Positions 1-9,814 of a stretch of DNA of 64,000 nt are shown here, piece after piece (within the stretch, counting starts at the first letter, position 1; the number at the start of each line of letters is the position of its first letter). The DNA comes from Russula earlei. Lineage: Eukaryota; Basidiomycota; Agaricomycetes; Russulales; Russulaceae. Both the position numbers and the translations under genes were made by a program. The stretch is from assembly GCA_025769875.1 (NCBI GenBank), contig JAGFNK010000138.1, positions 1 through 64,000 of the forward strand, read 5' to 3'. The notes under the pieces are model-generated. The model saw only the letters and a program-made list of their open reading frames with translations. It was not told where the DNA came from and searched no databases.

Positions 1-2
1 CA

Positions 3-224
3 GCTCAATCCCCAGACCTCAATCCTATTGAGCATCTTTGGGCTCATCTCAAAAAGAAGCTTGCAGCTTATCCAACACCCCCTAAGGGAATCAATGAACT
101 TTGGGAGCGCACACAGCTGGAATGGGAGGCCATTGATCAAACTGTTGTGCAGAATTTGATAGAAAGTATGCCTAGGAGGGTGGAAGAGGTGTTCAAAGCA
201 AATGGAGGATACACAAACTACTAA
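3..224 (+). pseudogene. Tc1-type transposase, C-terminal fragment
   Basis: A frame open from base 3 to a TAA at 222-224 gives 73 residues beginning AQSPDLNPIEHLWAHLKKK. SPDLNPIE-LW is the signature around the third catalytic acidic residue of the Tc1 DDE transposases; the E of NPIE is that residue. The rest (LWERTQLEWEAIDQ, then SMPRRVEEVFKANGG) is the usual helical tail of the family. The enzyme would cut and rejoin transposon ends at TA sites. Only the last fifth or so of a roughly 340-residue protein is visible. I call it a fragment because it runs off the window, not because of an internal lesion. Confidence 0.85.
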
Positions 225-439
225 TTTTTGGCATATACCCTATTTAGATACCAAGGCAAAAAAACTGTTCAAATGGATACACTGGAAGAAATACCTTATA
301 TCTTCTTACATAATTATGTTCATAGTATATATAGTATTCATTACAAAGCTATGATGTAGAGCTTTAAAACAAGCCCACTAACATGTTATCAGCTGCAGTG
401 GTTCTCTAGATATGGTTAATACAATGAAAATGTACAAAA

Positions 440-465
440 CATTTGAACGGTTTTTTGGGTCACTG
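440..465 (-). repeat. Tc1 terminal inverted repeat (right end)
   Basis: On the minus strand the transposon end reads CAGTGACCCAAAAAACCG followed by TTCAAATG. A similar stretch occurs in the opposite orientation at 255-275 (GGCAAAAAAACTGTTCAAATG region), just after the transposase stop. The pair could be a subterminal transposase-binding repeat or chance. Confidence 0.7.
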
Positions 466-533
466 TATAAAGTATTGGGACAAGCCTGTGAATCCTAAGA
501 ATGCTCAGACATCTGTAGGATTTTTGGGAGTTG
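466..533 (-). pseudogene. Gypsy element H: RT/RNase H linker fragment
   Basis: Read on the minus strand across solo LTR G, the frame from 25445 onward (ending NWPT) continues here as PKNPTDV, a TGA, then AFLGFTG. This is the well-known start of the thumb/RNase H region of Ty3/gypsy polymerases (NWPTPK..RAFLGF). The fragment is bounded by the TSD AGTTG (529-533) of LTR G and by the TA of the Tc1 insertion. The stop replaces the conserved Arg (CGA to TGA). Its continuation lies beyond the Tc1 element, outside the window. Confidence 0.85.
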
Positions 534-789
534 TGTTGAGATCTGCACTGCTCAGAGTCTCAGGTGCATTGTGATATGATCACAACTTGGATGCGTTGAC
601 GCATCAGATCACCCGGACCAGGCATCACCGGCTCAGCTCATATGCTGCAGCATGTGTTAGATACACTGATAGAGTGATTCAGGACAATTGGTAGCCACTT
701 ACAACTGATCCTTGGACTTACTTAGTGATCTGTGATGGTAGTTAGCTGTACTGCATCCAGTGGCGGTCTCAGGTACTTAAGAACACCAC

Positions 790-1395
790 TGTTGTGATTT
801 ACCCTCTTGTTGGTTTGTCCCTTAACCTCTTTGATATTGTTCTCTCTTTTGTCACCTTTGCCCCCTTGGTTACCATTTCATCCCTTGATGCTGATGGTCC
901 CTTATTGTTTCACCTATTGTGTTTCATCTATTGTGTTTCACCTATTGTTGAGTTGCTTTTGCTATTGGTTCACTCCTATCTATTGTCCTGCATATGGTAC
1001 TGTACAGCCTCACTACATACAGTATTTAAGTGCCTGTAGAAGCTGGGGAATGCCCCAAGCTTAGCTTTGTCCCATCTCCTGTTGCATCCCTTGCCCTGTA
1101 TACTCTCTCAATCACAACTTGCTTGTGCTGGCCTATACTCTGCTTGACCTGAGCACACCTCAAGGAACCCTTGTGTTCCTCTTCCTTCTCTGCCTCTCTC
1201 TCATTGTCCTCCTCTTCTGCGAACCAGGAGACTGACTCTGTCTGCGGACTGAGTCATTGTCTGACTCAGCCTTGAGATGCTAAACCTTGATCCGGTCTCT
1301 TTGAACTGGCCCCCATTGAACCCTTGAACCAAGTCACAGGGACTTGGCCCCACTGAACCTTGAGCTAACGCTCTTATGGCCGCGACGCCATAACA
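790..1395 (+). repeat. 5' LTR of A1 (family A)
   Basis: 606 bp, from TGTTGTGATT to CCATAACA. It carries a TATA-like TATTTAAG at about 1023 and, 34 nt downstream, AAGCTTAGCTT (1057-1067), the likely transcript 5' end. The reverse complement of these 11 nt is the primer-binding site just past the LTR. Confidence 0.9.
1057..1067 (+). promoter_or_regulatory. Probable transcript start / self-primer of family A
   Basis: AAGCTTAGCTT lies about 34 nt downstream of the TATA-like box of LTR A, where transcription should begin. It is exactly complementary to the primer-binding site at 1397-1407. The same pairing is present in A2 (15332-15342 with 15730-15740) and A3. This matches the self-priming layout established for Tf1 and sushi elements, in which the 5' end of the mRNA is folded back as primer. 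Confidence 0.7.
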
Positions 1396-1559
1396 CAAGC
1401 TAAGCTTCTCTACTCCATTCTGGAGATCAACCTTGAATTACCACCAAATCACTGGATCTGCATCCAACCTAGATCCTCACCAGACCTCCCCCAACACGTC
1501 ATTGGAACTGCCACTTGGGACAGCTTCCACACCTTCCTCTGCTATGTCACCACTGAAAC
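1396..1559 (+). pseudogene. A1 leader and N-terminal gag, part 1
   Basis: Sequence between the A1 5' LTR and the first B insertion, nearly identical to 15729-15893 of A2. In A2 the frame reads through as gag N-terminal sequence (..ELPPNRWIRIQPRSSP.. then WDSFHTFLCY) without a convincing ATG. In A1 the first codons are shifted by a one-base difference next to the primer site. The true gag start is uncertain: the first in-frame ATG is far downstream (MAAQ, 7452). Confidence 0.7.
1397..1407 (+). promoter_or_regulatory. Self-priming primer-binding site, A1
   Basis: AAGCTAAGCTT begins 2 nt after the LTR end and is the exact reverse complement of 1057-1067 in the 5' LTR. It does not match the usual tRNA 3' ends ending in TGG that prime most retroelements. 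Confidence 0.7.
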
Positions 1560-2442
1560 TGTCACGGTAACAAGCCGTGTCAGTTCTCAAGCATGAAGAT
1601 GAGTCAATAGTAGAGATGTGTTCAAGAAACGGGCTGGTTCCCGTGTATAGAAAGTAAGGATCCCTGCAGTGGTTGAAAGTGTTTTATGCTAAACAGGTTA
1701 TGGCCAAAAGACCCTTCCTAGTACGATTCGGTCCATTGAGAAGCTAGGGTAAGTTTGTAATGGGATAGACTAGGGCTGGTTCCACTAGCTATATGTGTTC
1801 AAGTCTGTCAGAGACCTTGAACAATGCAGAGAGAGTAGAGGAAGGTAGGTCTTAAAGGAGGAGAGCTCTTCTCAGTAGAGTGAAGAGAGACTCTTAGGGA
1901 AGGAAGGGATAGGTAGAGTAGATGGTAGTTGGTGTGTGTGAAGAGTTGGTGAGATGGAGATGTGGATGTGGTTTCAGGATTAGGAGTGAAGTGGGTTGCA
2001 GGCAAATATGTTGGACAAGAGTAGGTTGGATTCTACAAGAGACCAAGCTTAGGGCTTTGGTCACAAAGTACTGAGCTTATATATACAGGAGAAGCGCAGC
2101 AATAGCTGCGCTTTGACTGTGCTACTAGTATAGTAGGAGTCATAATAAGTAGGAGTCATAGAAATGAGGCCATGAATGAGTCAGAACCAAGTAACTGCGC
2201 TGCACAGTAAGTGCGCAGCATTGCACAGTTGAAACTAAGAAGCGAATAAAAATGGAAAGAGAACCAAACAAAGGGAAAGTAACAGCAATCCAGTGTTACC
2301 TGGATGTGTATGGATCACATGATAACACAGAAGGGATCACAAGACGTAAGAGATCACAAGACCAGTAAGTAAAGGGACGTACAAAAGCAAGCAGTCCATA
2401 TCAAAAGGTAAGAAGTAATCGTAGAAGGAAAATGGTGTAACA
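1560..2442 (-). mobile_element. Solo LTR, family B, in A1 gag
   Basis: 883 bp, from TGTCACGGTAAC to GGTGTAACA, reverse of the B consensus. TSD GAAAC/GAAAA (1555-1559, 2443-2447); the uninterrupted A2 sequence shows GAAAA once at this place, so one copy has mutated. Promoter box (TATATATAAG on the minus strand) near 2080-2090. Confidence 0.9.
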
Positions 2443-2520
2443 GAAAACAACGAAGAACTACCTGTTGAATTTATCAACAATCACTGGTTTGAGCTACAAC
2501 TCAGAAGAGGACAGCTCTAC
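2443..2520 (+). pseudogene. A1 gag, N-terminal part 2
   Basis: Continues the gag frame after LTR B: NNEELPVEFINNHWFELQL region, ending at the TSD TCTAC (2516-2520) of copia element C. The frame resumes at 7219. Confidence 0.8.
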
Positions 2521-3009
2521 TGTTGAGATTACCACTGCTTTGGGCAGTCTGATGTAATCACAGCCCAGTCACGTTAACGCGTCGGCTCCCACGGACCGGG
2601 CGCTCCCGGCTCACGCGCGTCGCTCACGCGTCGGATCAGCCCGGACCGGCTCAGCTCAGATGCTGCAGCCTGCGTATGTTACAATGATAAGTTAATTGAT
2701 GACAATCGGTAGCTACTAACGACTGATCCTTTATGATACAAGTTGGTAGTTATGATTACATTGCTTAGAGACGCTTTCGCGTATTTAAGAGGCACTCAAT
2801 TAGCTAGATTGCTTCAGTTTTGTCTTACACAAACTGAAGTGAGTACTTACTGTTTCCTATCTTATCTCTCGCATCTAATCACGTGTTGTAGATATCTTTT
2901 GATAGGTATTACTGATTTATAGTTTTGTCTTACACAAACTGAAATATCTTTTGATAGATCTTAAGGATCTTATCGCTCTTATCATAACCTGCGCCCATCT
3001 GCTTCAACA
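2521..3009 (+). repeat. 5' LTR of copia C
   Basis: 489 bp, TG..CA ends. A promoter-like TATTTAAG lies near 2780, followed by an imperfect inverted repeat (CTTCAGTTTTGT, then ACACAAACTGAAG). Confidence 0.92.
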
Positions 3010-3023
3010 GGTTATGGGCCCTG
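3010..3023 (+). promoter_or_regulatory. Copia primer-binding site (initiator tRNA-Met anticodon arm)
   Basis: GGTTATGGGCCCTG follows the LTR directly. It is complementary to the anticodon arm of eukaryotic initiator tRNA-Met (..GGGCCCAUAACC..), the internal-tRNA primer used by Drosophila copia. The same 14 nt follow the 5' LTRs of J and J2. Confidence 0.7.
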
Positions 3024-3429
3024 ACCGTGTCTAAATTCCAAAGGCGAAGATCAACACACAAGCTCATCATTTTTCCTCGATATACATCTCCCTTATTCAA
3101 GAGCCTCTGTTAATCAGATGACACCCTACTCCCTCGGTCCCTGGAGCCGAAGGATTGACGCGCGCGCTATCACGCGTCAGGGGTACTGATTTATCTTCAT
3201 TAATCCGGCAACAACCGCTCCATTAGCCCGGATTGGCAATCCACATTTACCTAACATTTACTCACGGCACCCTCGCACCATGTTTACGTTCCCTCCCGAA
3301 ATCTCAATCACTCGCTTGGTCATCTCGCTTACTGGCCATTACCCCACAATCATGAATAGTTATCGCGTGTCGCACATCACAGATGATAGTCTCTCCAGCA
3401 ATACCACTTGGGACGCTGGGGGAGATCTC

Positions 3430-4080
3430 CCTTAGATGCACGCGCTCTTGAAATATACGTTCAGAAAGGTCACATTGGCAGTAACGAAAAATGACATCAA
3501 AATTGTTTACTTGCAAGCTCAAGTGGGAGGAACTCAAACGCGCATACGGCGGCGTTGGATCAAATGTCAGCATTCATATTCATTCGTAGCCCTCACAGGC
3601 ACATTACTAGACGACATACATCCGGTGTTCCCGCAATTGCAACAATTAAACGATGCAAGAATCACTCTCCTAAACGACGACATACTCATATCGAATCTCC
3701 TTATCACTTTCATATTCACTAAAGCATTATCCGACGCTTACTCGGCTGTTGCGTCTACAATTCTAGCCTCCGGCGCTCCAATGGACCTTTCCCTACACGA
3801 TCCCTATACGGATCTTCAATGAAGACAGGTCATCGGGCCGGGACCTCTGCCTCCCTTAACGTAGTCACTCCGGTAAAGATACACGACGATACGTTCAAAA
3901 TCAAGTGTTTTTATTGAAATTAATTTGGACACACAGTCTGGACTATCGGAAGAGGAGGAGTAGGCGACGAAAGACAGAAGGACAGGCACTGACAGCAACG
4001 TCAGCGCGTACATAGTGGGCACTACTGCACTATCACCAAGGTGTCGGACATCCGATGAAGATGAGATTCGGGTTTCCCTT
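3430..4080 (+). pseudogene. Copia C gag remnant
   Basis: A degraded frame (open from 3436 to 3822) contains LLDDIHPVF, LNDDILISNLLITF and SDAYSAVASTILASG. These resemble the helical capsid part (UBN2-type) of copia gag proteins, in which a long domain of this kind precedes the zinc knuckle and protease. The assignment rests on its position before the protease motif and on these short similarities. Several frame breaks follow. Confidence 0.5.
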
Positions 4081-4084
4081 CACG

Positions 4085-4450
4085 TGGGGGCTAGATCTTG
4101 ATCGACTCCGGAGCTACCCATTACATTAGTCCGTTCCGGACTCCCGACTTCATTTATTGTGCTCCGGCCTCCATGCGTTACTCTGGGAGGTCTTGCAGTC
4201 ATCAGACAGATCTGGACTGGATTGGTATCCGTCCTGCCAGCCGGAAGGAGTTGGAGATATTCTATTAACCCTCATAGACATCATACATGTATCGAAGGCC
4301 GATGCACGTGACTACTCAGTGCGCGCGCTACTTCGGAACGAGGGATGCATCACATACACTCAAGAGGGGTGTTCAAATTTACACATCAAAAGATTGGAAG
4401 ATCGCGCAAATCTGGAGCACAATATACTGTTCATCATATTCATTTCATAA
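4085..4450 (+). pseudogene. Copia C protease remnant
   Basis: In the frame that includes 4097-4140, the peptide ILIDSGATHYISPF matches the copia aspartic protease active site (DSGATHHI). About 170 nt later, a second frame contains IDIIHVSKADARDYSVRALL, corresponding to the VLYVP..NLLSV region before integrase. The intervening sequence contains stops and shifts. The enzyme would have matured the Gag-Pol polyprotein. Confidence 0.75.
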
Positions 4451-4799
4451 CTCCAGCTCTACATGCGCACAGAAGTGCCCTTTTCATTCCACATCTCGCA
4501 TCAGCACATGGAACATATGTTTCCACCGCGCGTTAATCTACTACAGTGATTCTGGTACTTGGATCTCGCTTAGCGCTACGGATCACGATCAGTCATCTTG
4601 TCCGGGGTATGCACTCGGCTAGCAAGCTCGGCTAGCGAACGCGACTTCTTTTCTCGGCTGCCCCTTAGCGATCGGATCCTCGGCTACAAATTATCTACGG
4701 TACCTTAGCCGATCTGCTACATGCGAGATCAATTCGAGGCGCTAGCTATTGGGCAACACGCGCTCAGATCAGTCTTGGATCAGCGAGGAATCACACAGA

Positions 4800-5110
4800 T
4801 TAACAATGCCAGATTTACCACAGGAGAACGGAGGAGCCGAAAGATGGACTGAGACCCTTGGAGACAACACGCGCTCACAGTTGCACGGCGCTGGTCTCAC
4901 TCTCGGGTCCTGGAACTAAATACTAACGCTGCCATCCATATCTACAATCGGACTCCATCACGCATTTCTCAGTGGGTGCACACTTCATCCAGCTTCATTA
5001 TTCCACGTCTTCAGATGTAGGGCGTATCTGCACACGCCTGACCGTCATAATCTTATCGTCGTGCGACAAGCGCAGACATACTGCTACTCAGGGGACATGT
5101 TACTAACACT
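4800..5110 (+). pseudogene. Copia C integrase remnant
   Basis: ENGGAERWT near 4830, then AAIHIYNRTPSR near 4930-4970, match the conserved copia integrase stretch (NG.AER.NRT..., then NRTPS) next to the third catalytic acidic residue. The zinc finger and first catalytic Asp could not be located. Stops and shifts throughout. Confidence 0.7.
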
Positions 5111-5569
5111 GCTCCGCCTGCACAATTCTTGGTCCTTACAGGATCGGTGATACTCAATACCAAATTCACACAAACCGGTTGATTGCGCATCTCCGGAAAC
5201 CCCATTAGACTCCCTACACACCACACTCACTTCACCTTACCCCGCATCACACAGCCAGATCCCCTCATTCCGCCTCACCGCACACAGCCTGTACATCATG
5301 CCAAACTCACTCGGCACCGTCGGGACACTCCATCTGTTCCCCGTGTCCACTCTCATCTAGACATTCTGGGTCTTGCTCGCGTCCGCGTCCGAAATATCTT
5401 GGAGGGACTGCGCACGCAGATCCAAGAGGGCGCTTGTCGCATACGGCTCGGCTACAGCGGAATAGATCTAGAGGCTACATATCAGGAAAGCTCCCCTTTA
5501 TCGGAATCTGCCGATGGGTGGCAAGTCGCGTATCCATATGTGATCGGCGCACTTGCGTAAACTGGTACC

Positions 5570-6430
5570 TGGGATCTCAATGATCTTATTGATCTTATCA
5601 GCATGGGTGTGTTAAGCACGCAAATCCGTCAAGAGATTTCGCGTGCGCCTTCTAATTGCATAGGGGTTCACCCAAGTCGAAGGCATTGTAGTTGATGAAA
5701 CCTTCTCACCAGTAGCCAGGTCCAAGTCTTAGCGACTCTTTATTAGCGTTGATCGCGCTATAGGATTGGGAGATCCGAAGACGTCCAGTCGGCGTCCCTC
5801 TTCGGCTCACTGGGTGATGAAGATTAGATTCATTTGGAGCAACCGCAAGGTTTCATCACACCAAAAGCACTTATCTGGTCTTACACAGACCTATCGTACA
5901 TGGGATTTACGCTCTCATGGAGTCCTTAGTGGCTCGCGTTCACTCGCACGCATTCTCATGCGGGCATATGTCATCGCCAAGACGCGGGGGGATCGCATTA
6001 TCATTTTATCATTTCATCATTATCCTCTGTGTCGATGACGTTACTATCTTAGGCGACTCTCACAGTTTCCACGCCCACCTCTGTGGGCATACACCTCACA
6101 CATCTATCTTTGTCTACGCGCTACGAGTTGACAGATCTAGGCGAGATCGCATCATACCTTGGGATCCGCGTTTCACGCGATCGCTTGGCTAACACAGACA
6201 TCGATCAATCAAGGTACATCTCGGATCGCTTAGGGATGGCAGATTCCACTCCGCTCCTGTAATCTCGGAGGTCTCACCTCGGGATGGCGGACTTCCGCTC
6301 CACTTTTGCATTCTGCTCCGTTCCGACGTGGAAACGCAGTGGATCAAGCACTCTGGAGAAGCAACGCCTATATGAAGACTAGGCAATATCAGCGTTCTAT
6401 TGGAAGCCTCCTCTATGTGCACATCTGGAC
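5570..6430 (+). pseudogene. Copia C reverse transcriptase remnant
   Basis: In order: RLLIA-GFTQVEGIVVDETFSP near 5640-5710 (RT entry motif), KALYGLTQTYRTWD near 5860-5905, ILCVDDVTILGD near 6025-6055 (the catalytic YVDD box, here CVDD), then YELTDLGEIASYLGIRVS near 6120-6175 and YQRSIGSLLYVHIWTR near 6380-6430. All are landmark copia RT motifs in correct order and spacing but in different frames. The RNase H domain that should follow is replaced by a local tandem repeat. Confidence 0.85.
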
Positions 6431-6580
6431 GCGTTTACACACTTCCTTTGCAGTCTCTCGACTGTATGCTCACACGCGTTCACACACTTTCTCTTGCAGT
6501 CTCTCGACTGTGCGTTTACACGCGTCCACACGCGTTCACCCTTCCTCTTGGAGTCTTTCGACTCGCAGTCTCTGGACTCA
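6425..6580 (+). repeat. Local tandem duplication in copia C
   Basis: A unit of about 48-55 bp with the core TTGCAGTCTCTCGACTGT and CACGCGTTCACAC is repeated roughly three times, the last copies degenerating into short TCGACT/CTGGACT words. It lies exactly where the copia RNase H region would begin. Confidence 0.7.
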
Positions 6581-6729
6581 CCCACTTTTCATTCATTTGC
6601 AGTCCTATCTTATCAGGACGTCTACGCACTGATGGTCCACTTCGCTGCACGCCCACACGTGACCCAGTCTTTTGTGTCACTGGATCAGATCTTATCTCGC
6701 ATCGACCGACTGTATCAAGCACGGGGGGA

Positions 6730-7218
6730 TGTTGAGATTACCACTGCTTTGGGCAGTCTGATGTAATCACAGCCCAGTCGCGTTAACGCGTCGGCTCCCA
6801 CGGACCGGGCGCTCCTGGCTCACGCGCGTCGCTCACGCGTCGGATCAGCCCGGACCGGCTCAGCTCAGATGCTGCAGCCTGCGTATGTTACAATGATAAG
6901 TTAATTGATGACAATCGGTAGCTACTAACGACTGATCCTTTATGATACAAGTTGGTAGTTATGATTACATTGCTTAGAGACGCTTTCACGTATTTAAGAG
7001 GCACTCAATTAGCTAGATCGCTTCAGTTTTGTCTTACACAAACTGAAGTGAGTACTTACTGTTTCCTATCTTATCTCTCGCATCTAATCACGCGTTGTAG
7101 ATATATTTTGATAGGTATTACTGATTTATAGTTTTGTCTTACACAAACTGAAATATCTTTTGATAGATCTTAAGGATCTTATCGCTCTTATCATAACCTG
7201 CGCCCATCTGCTTCAACA
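6730..7218 (+). repeat. 3' LTR of copia C
   Basis: 489 bp, very similar to the 5' LTR (a handful of substitutions, mainly C/T and G/A). Preceded by the polypurine tract GGGGGGA at 6723-6729. Confidence 0.92.
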
Positions 7219-8450
7219 TCTACACTCATCAGGACCTTGAACTCATCAAAAACAGCCTCTGATTAGGCTACTGGAGGGAAGACGACCCCCTTTACAAACC
7301 ACCATCAGACTCAGAAGCCTCATCTACAGTAGGCAACCCCCCCAAACCCCCTGAACCAGAAAACACTGTCGAATCTCAGATACTCCCTGAAATCCAGGAA
7401 CCACAGACACCCCCTGAATCCCCTGAAACAGAGAACCCCCCAGAATCCACTATGGCGGCACAAATCCCACAAGCTGCTCCAGCTCCCCATGTTGCCACGC
7501 AACCAATCATTGCACCACAGGCCGTCCAAGGAATTAATGGATCACTGAGTGGCAAAGAACCCACAATCTTTGCAGGGGAAAGAAACAAAACCAAAAGATT
7601 CATCATGGAGTTCAACCTTTACTGGGGACTCAACGACGACAAGGCAGCCATGAGGGACCCTTCAAAAAGGGTCATCTTAGCTCTCTCCTACATTAAAGGG
7701 GAAAAAGTAGAAGATTGGGTGAACTCACAAGTAACAACCCTTAGAGAAAAAATAACTAGGGCCCAGAACCCCGTCAACCGAAATAATGAAGTTTTGTGGA
7801 CCGATTTTGTCACTGACTTTACGTTCAAATTTACCACCACAGCAGAAAAGGAAGATGCCCAAGTGGCTCTTACCAAACTTGAAATGAAGGATTCCCTCGA
7901 CGACTACATCTCCACCTTCAAACAACTCCTTACCAAAACAGGGTGGCCAGAGACAGACATAATTGCCATTGAGAGCTTCAAGAATGGGCTCAAAAGTGGA
8001 CTCTACCGCACAATCTTAAACAGGGACACCTGGCCTACCACTCTCCAGGAGTGGAAGGAGGAAGCCAGGAGACAACACCGACACTTTGTCACCATCAGAG
8101 AAAAACTCAAAGGAAAGAAAACTACACATTCCCCCTCAGAGCACAAGTCTCATCACCCCGACTGAATGCAAGTGGACGCCGCCAAGTCCAACTTCAAAAA
8201 ACTCACAGAAGAAGAATGAAAACAACTGGCAAAGGAAGGGTGTTGCTTCCGCTGCAGGGAGAAAGGCCACCTTAGCCGAGAATGCCCCAAAAACACAGTT
8301 CCTACCACTTCTAAGGCCTGCATCACCGAATCAACCCCAGAACCATCTAAGGAAGAAGAACCAGCTTCCATGGTAGCATGCATGAAGGCCCTACCAGCCG
8401 AGGAACGAGCCAAAATCTGGGACCTCATCCTCAAGGAGGATTTTCTCTAG
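7219..8450 (+). pseudogene. A1 gag, main part
   Basis: Structural Gag of the chromovirus, which forms the cytoplasmic capsid. The frame from 7452 starts MAAQIPQAAP and contains the capsid helices (FAGERNKTKRFIMEFNLYWG, then DDYISTFKQLL..TGWPETD) and a CCHC zinc knuckle CFRCREKGHLSREC near 8250. It ends KEDFL plus TAG at 8448-8450. TGA stops occur at 7260-7262, 8163-8165 and 8217-8219, all explicable as transitions. A low-complexity E/P-rich segment precedes MAAQ. GGATTTT at 8438-8444 is the likely -1 frameshift site into pol. The length matches the A2 and A3 copies. Confidence 0.9.
8438..8444 (+). promoter_or_regulatory. Candidate -1 ribosomal frameshift heptamer, A1
   Basis: G GAT TTT in the gag phase, 3 nt before the gag TAG. 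The protease frame is -1 relative to gag and overlaps it. The same heptamer in the same phase precedes the gag stop in A2 (17172), A3 (48872), B (32385), H (27756-27762, minus) and I (61772-61778, minus). Confidence 0.6.
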
Positions 8451-8918
8451 GCCAAGGTACAACAGTCGGTACTAAGGCCCACATAGATACCATTGTTCAG
8501 CATAAAGAAAACTTAATGAAAGTCCCTTTTATGTTAACAACAAATGGAAAGACTGGCCAAGCACTCCTTGACAGTGGAGCAACAGAAAATTTCATCAGTC
8601 AAGGAATTGTGGGAAAATTACAAATCCCACTCCGAACCCTCAGAACCCCCAGACCCATCATCAATGTGGGCACCAGTAATCAAGGAGGAGCACTAACCCA
8701 TTATGCTCATATGGCCATACGGCATGGCCCCACCACATGGCTTCTCACCTTCTACGTTACAAATTTGGGAGAAGACAGAATGATCCTTGGCTACCCCTTC
8801 CTAAAAACGTTAAACCCCCTTGTCAACTGGAGTACTGGTCACCTAAGAAACCATCTAGGGGTCCTCCTCACCCCTGTACCCTTAGTGAAACCACCAAGAA
8901 TCCGGTTTGCACAAATAA
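8440..8918 (+). pseudogene. A1 protease domain of pol
   Basis: Open -1 frame reading FSLGQGTTVGTK.. then MLTTNGKTGQALLDSGATENFIS, the aspartic protease active site (DSG intact), followed by MILGYPFLKTLNPLVNW, the flap/C-terminal signature (ILGYPW..NP.INW) of gypsy proteases. The frame is uninterrupted to the B insertion at 8919. Unlike A2 and A3, this copy keeps the catalytic glycine. Confidence 0.88.
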
Positions 8919-9691
8919 TGTCACAGTAATGAGCCGTGTCAGTTCTCAAGTGTGAAGACAAGTTGATAGTAGAGATGTGTTCAAGAAATGGGCTGGTTCC
9001 CGTGTATAGAGAGTAAGGATCCCTGCAGTGGTTGAAGTGTTTTATGCTAAACAGGTTATGGCCAATAGACCCTTCCTAGTACGACTCGGTCCATTGAGAA
9101 GCTAGGGGAAGGTAGGTCTTTAAAGGAGGAGAGCTCTTCTCAGTGGAGTGAAGAGAGACTCTTAGGGAAGGAAGGGATAGGTAGAGTAGATGGTAGGTGT
9201 GTGTGAAGAGTTGGTGAGATGGAGATGTGGATGTGGTTTGAGGTTTAGGAGCGAAGTGTTTTGGAGAAGATAGGTTGGATTCTACAAGAGACCAAGCTTA
9301 GGGCTTTGGTCTCGAAGTACTGGGCTTATATATACAGGAGAAGTGCAGCAATAGCTGCGCTTTGACTGTGCTACTAGTATAGTAGGAGTCATAATAAGTA
9401 AGAGTCATAAAACTGAGGCCACGAATGAGTCAGAACCAAGTAACTGTGCTGCACAGTAAATGCGCAGCATTGCACAGTCGAAACTAAGAAGTGAATATAA
9501 ATGGAAAGAGAACCAAACAAAGGGAAAGTAACAGCAATCCAGTGTTACCTGGACGTGTATGGATCACATGATAACACAGAAAGGATCACAAGACATAAGA
9601 GATCACGAGACCAGTAAGTAAAGGGATGTACAAAAGGAAGCAGTCCATAGCAAAAGGTAAGAAGTAAACGTAAAAGGAAAATGGTGTAACA
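8919..9691 (-). mobile_element. Solo LTR, family B, in A1 pol
   Basis: 773 bp, TGTCACAGTAAT..GGTGTAACA, TSD AATAA (8914-8918, 9692-9696). About 100 bp that other B LTRs carry between the AGAAGCTAGG and GGAAGGTAGG segments are missing here, near 9108. Confidence 0.92.
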
Positions 9692-9814
9692 AATAAGGAC
9701 AACCATCATCCCCCTTGAACATTTACGACATCAGAAAGTCTTCTCAGAAGAAGCAGCCAAACGACTCCCACCCAGTCGAGGAGAACTCAACTTCAGAATC
9801 ACCCTGAAACCTGA
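9692..9814 (+). pseudogene. A1 pol, protease-RT linker
   Basis: Pol sequence between two insertions; it codes for the stretch ending FSEEAAKRLPPSRGELNFRI then TLKPD, which in gypsy elements directly precedes the RT domain. It continues at 10778. Confidence 0.8.

Larger units (their letters stand above)
1..465 (+). mobile_element. Tc1/mariner DNA transposon, 3' part
   Basis: The right part of a Tc1/mariner transposon; the left part lies outside the window. The right end reads, inward on the minus strand, CAGTGACCCAAAAAACCG (ending at 465) and is followed by TA (466-467), the target dinucleotide of this superfamily. The transposase C-terminus (3-224) lies inside, followed by about 240 bases of 3' untranslated sequence. 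The element interrupts minus-strand gypsy element H, whose reading frame resumes at 466-533. The transposase tail is uninterrupted, so the insertion may be fairly recent. Confidence 0.85.
2521..7218 (+). mobile_element. Ty1/copia element C, complete but decayed
   Basis: Two 489-bp LTRs (2521-3009 and 6730-7218; TGTTGAGATT..CTTCAACA), TSD TCTAC on both sides (2516-2520, 7219-7223), a primer site GGTTATGGGCCCTG right after the 5' LTR and a polypurine tract GGGGGGA right before the 3' LTR. The 3.7-kb interior has recognisable copia protease, integrase and RT motifs in their usual order but no long open frame. The interior is short for copia, and most of the RNase H domain appears lost. It is richer in CpG-containing words than the surrounding A1 sequence. 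Confidence 0.92.

Noticed and set aside
4620..4800. Possible host gene fragment in copia C interior
   Set aside because: The position between protease and integrase remnants, within matched LTRs and TSD, makes it decayed pol.
5183..5560. Open frame of 125 codons in copia C
   Set aside because: No match to the copia protein order in this frame. Integrase and RT motifs on either side are in other frames, so it is a by-product of decay.
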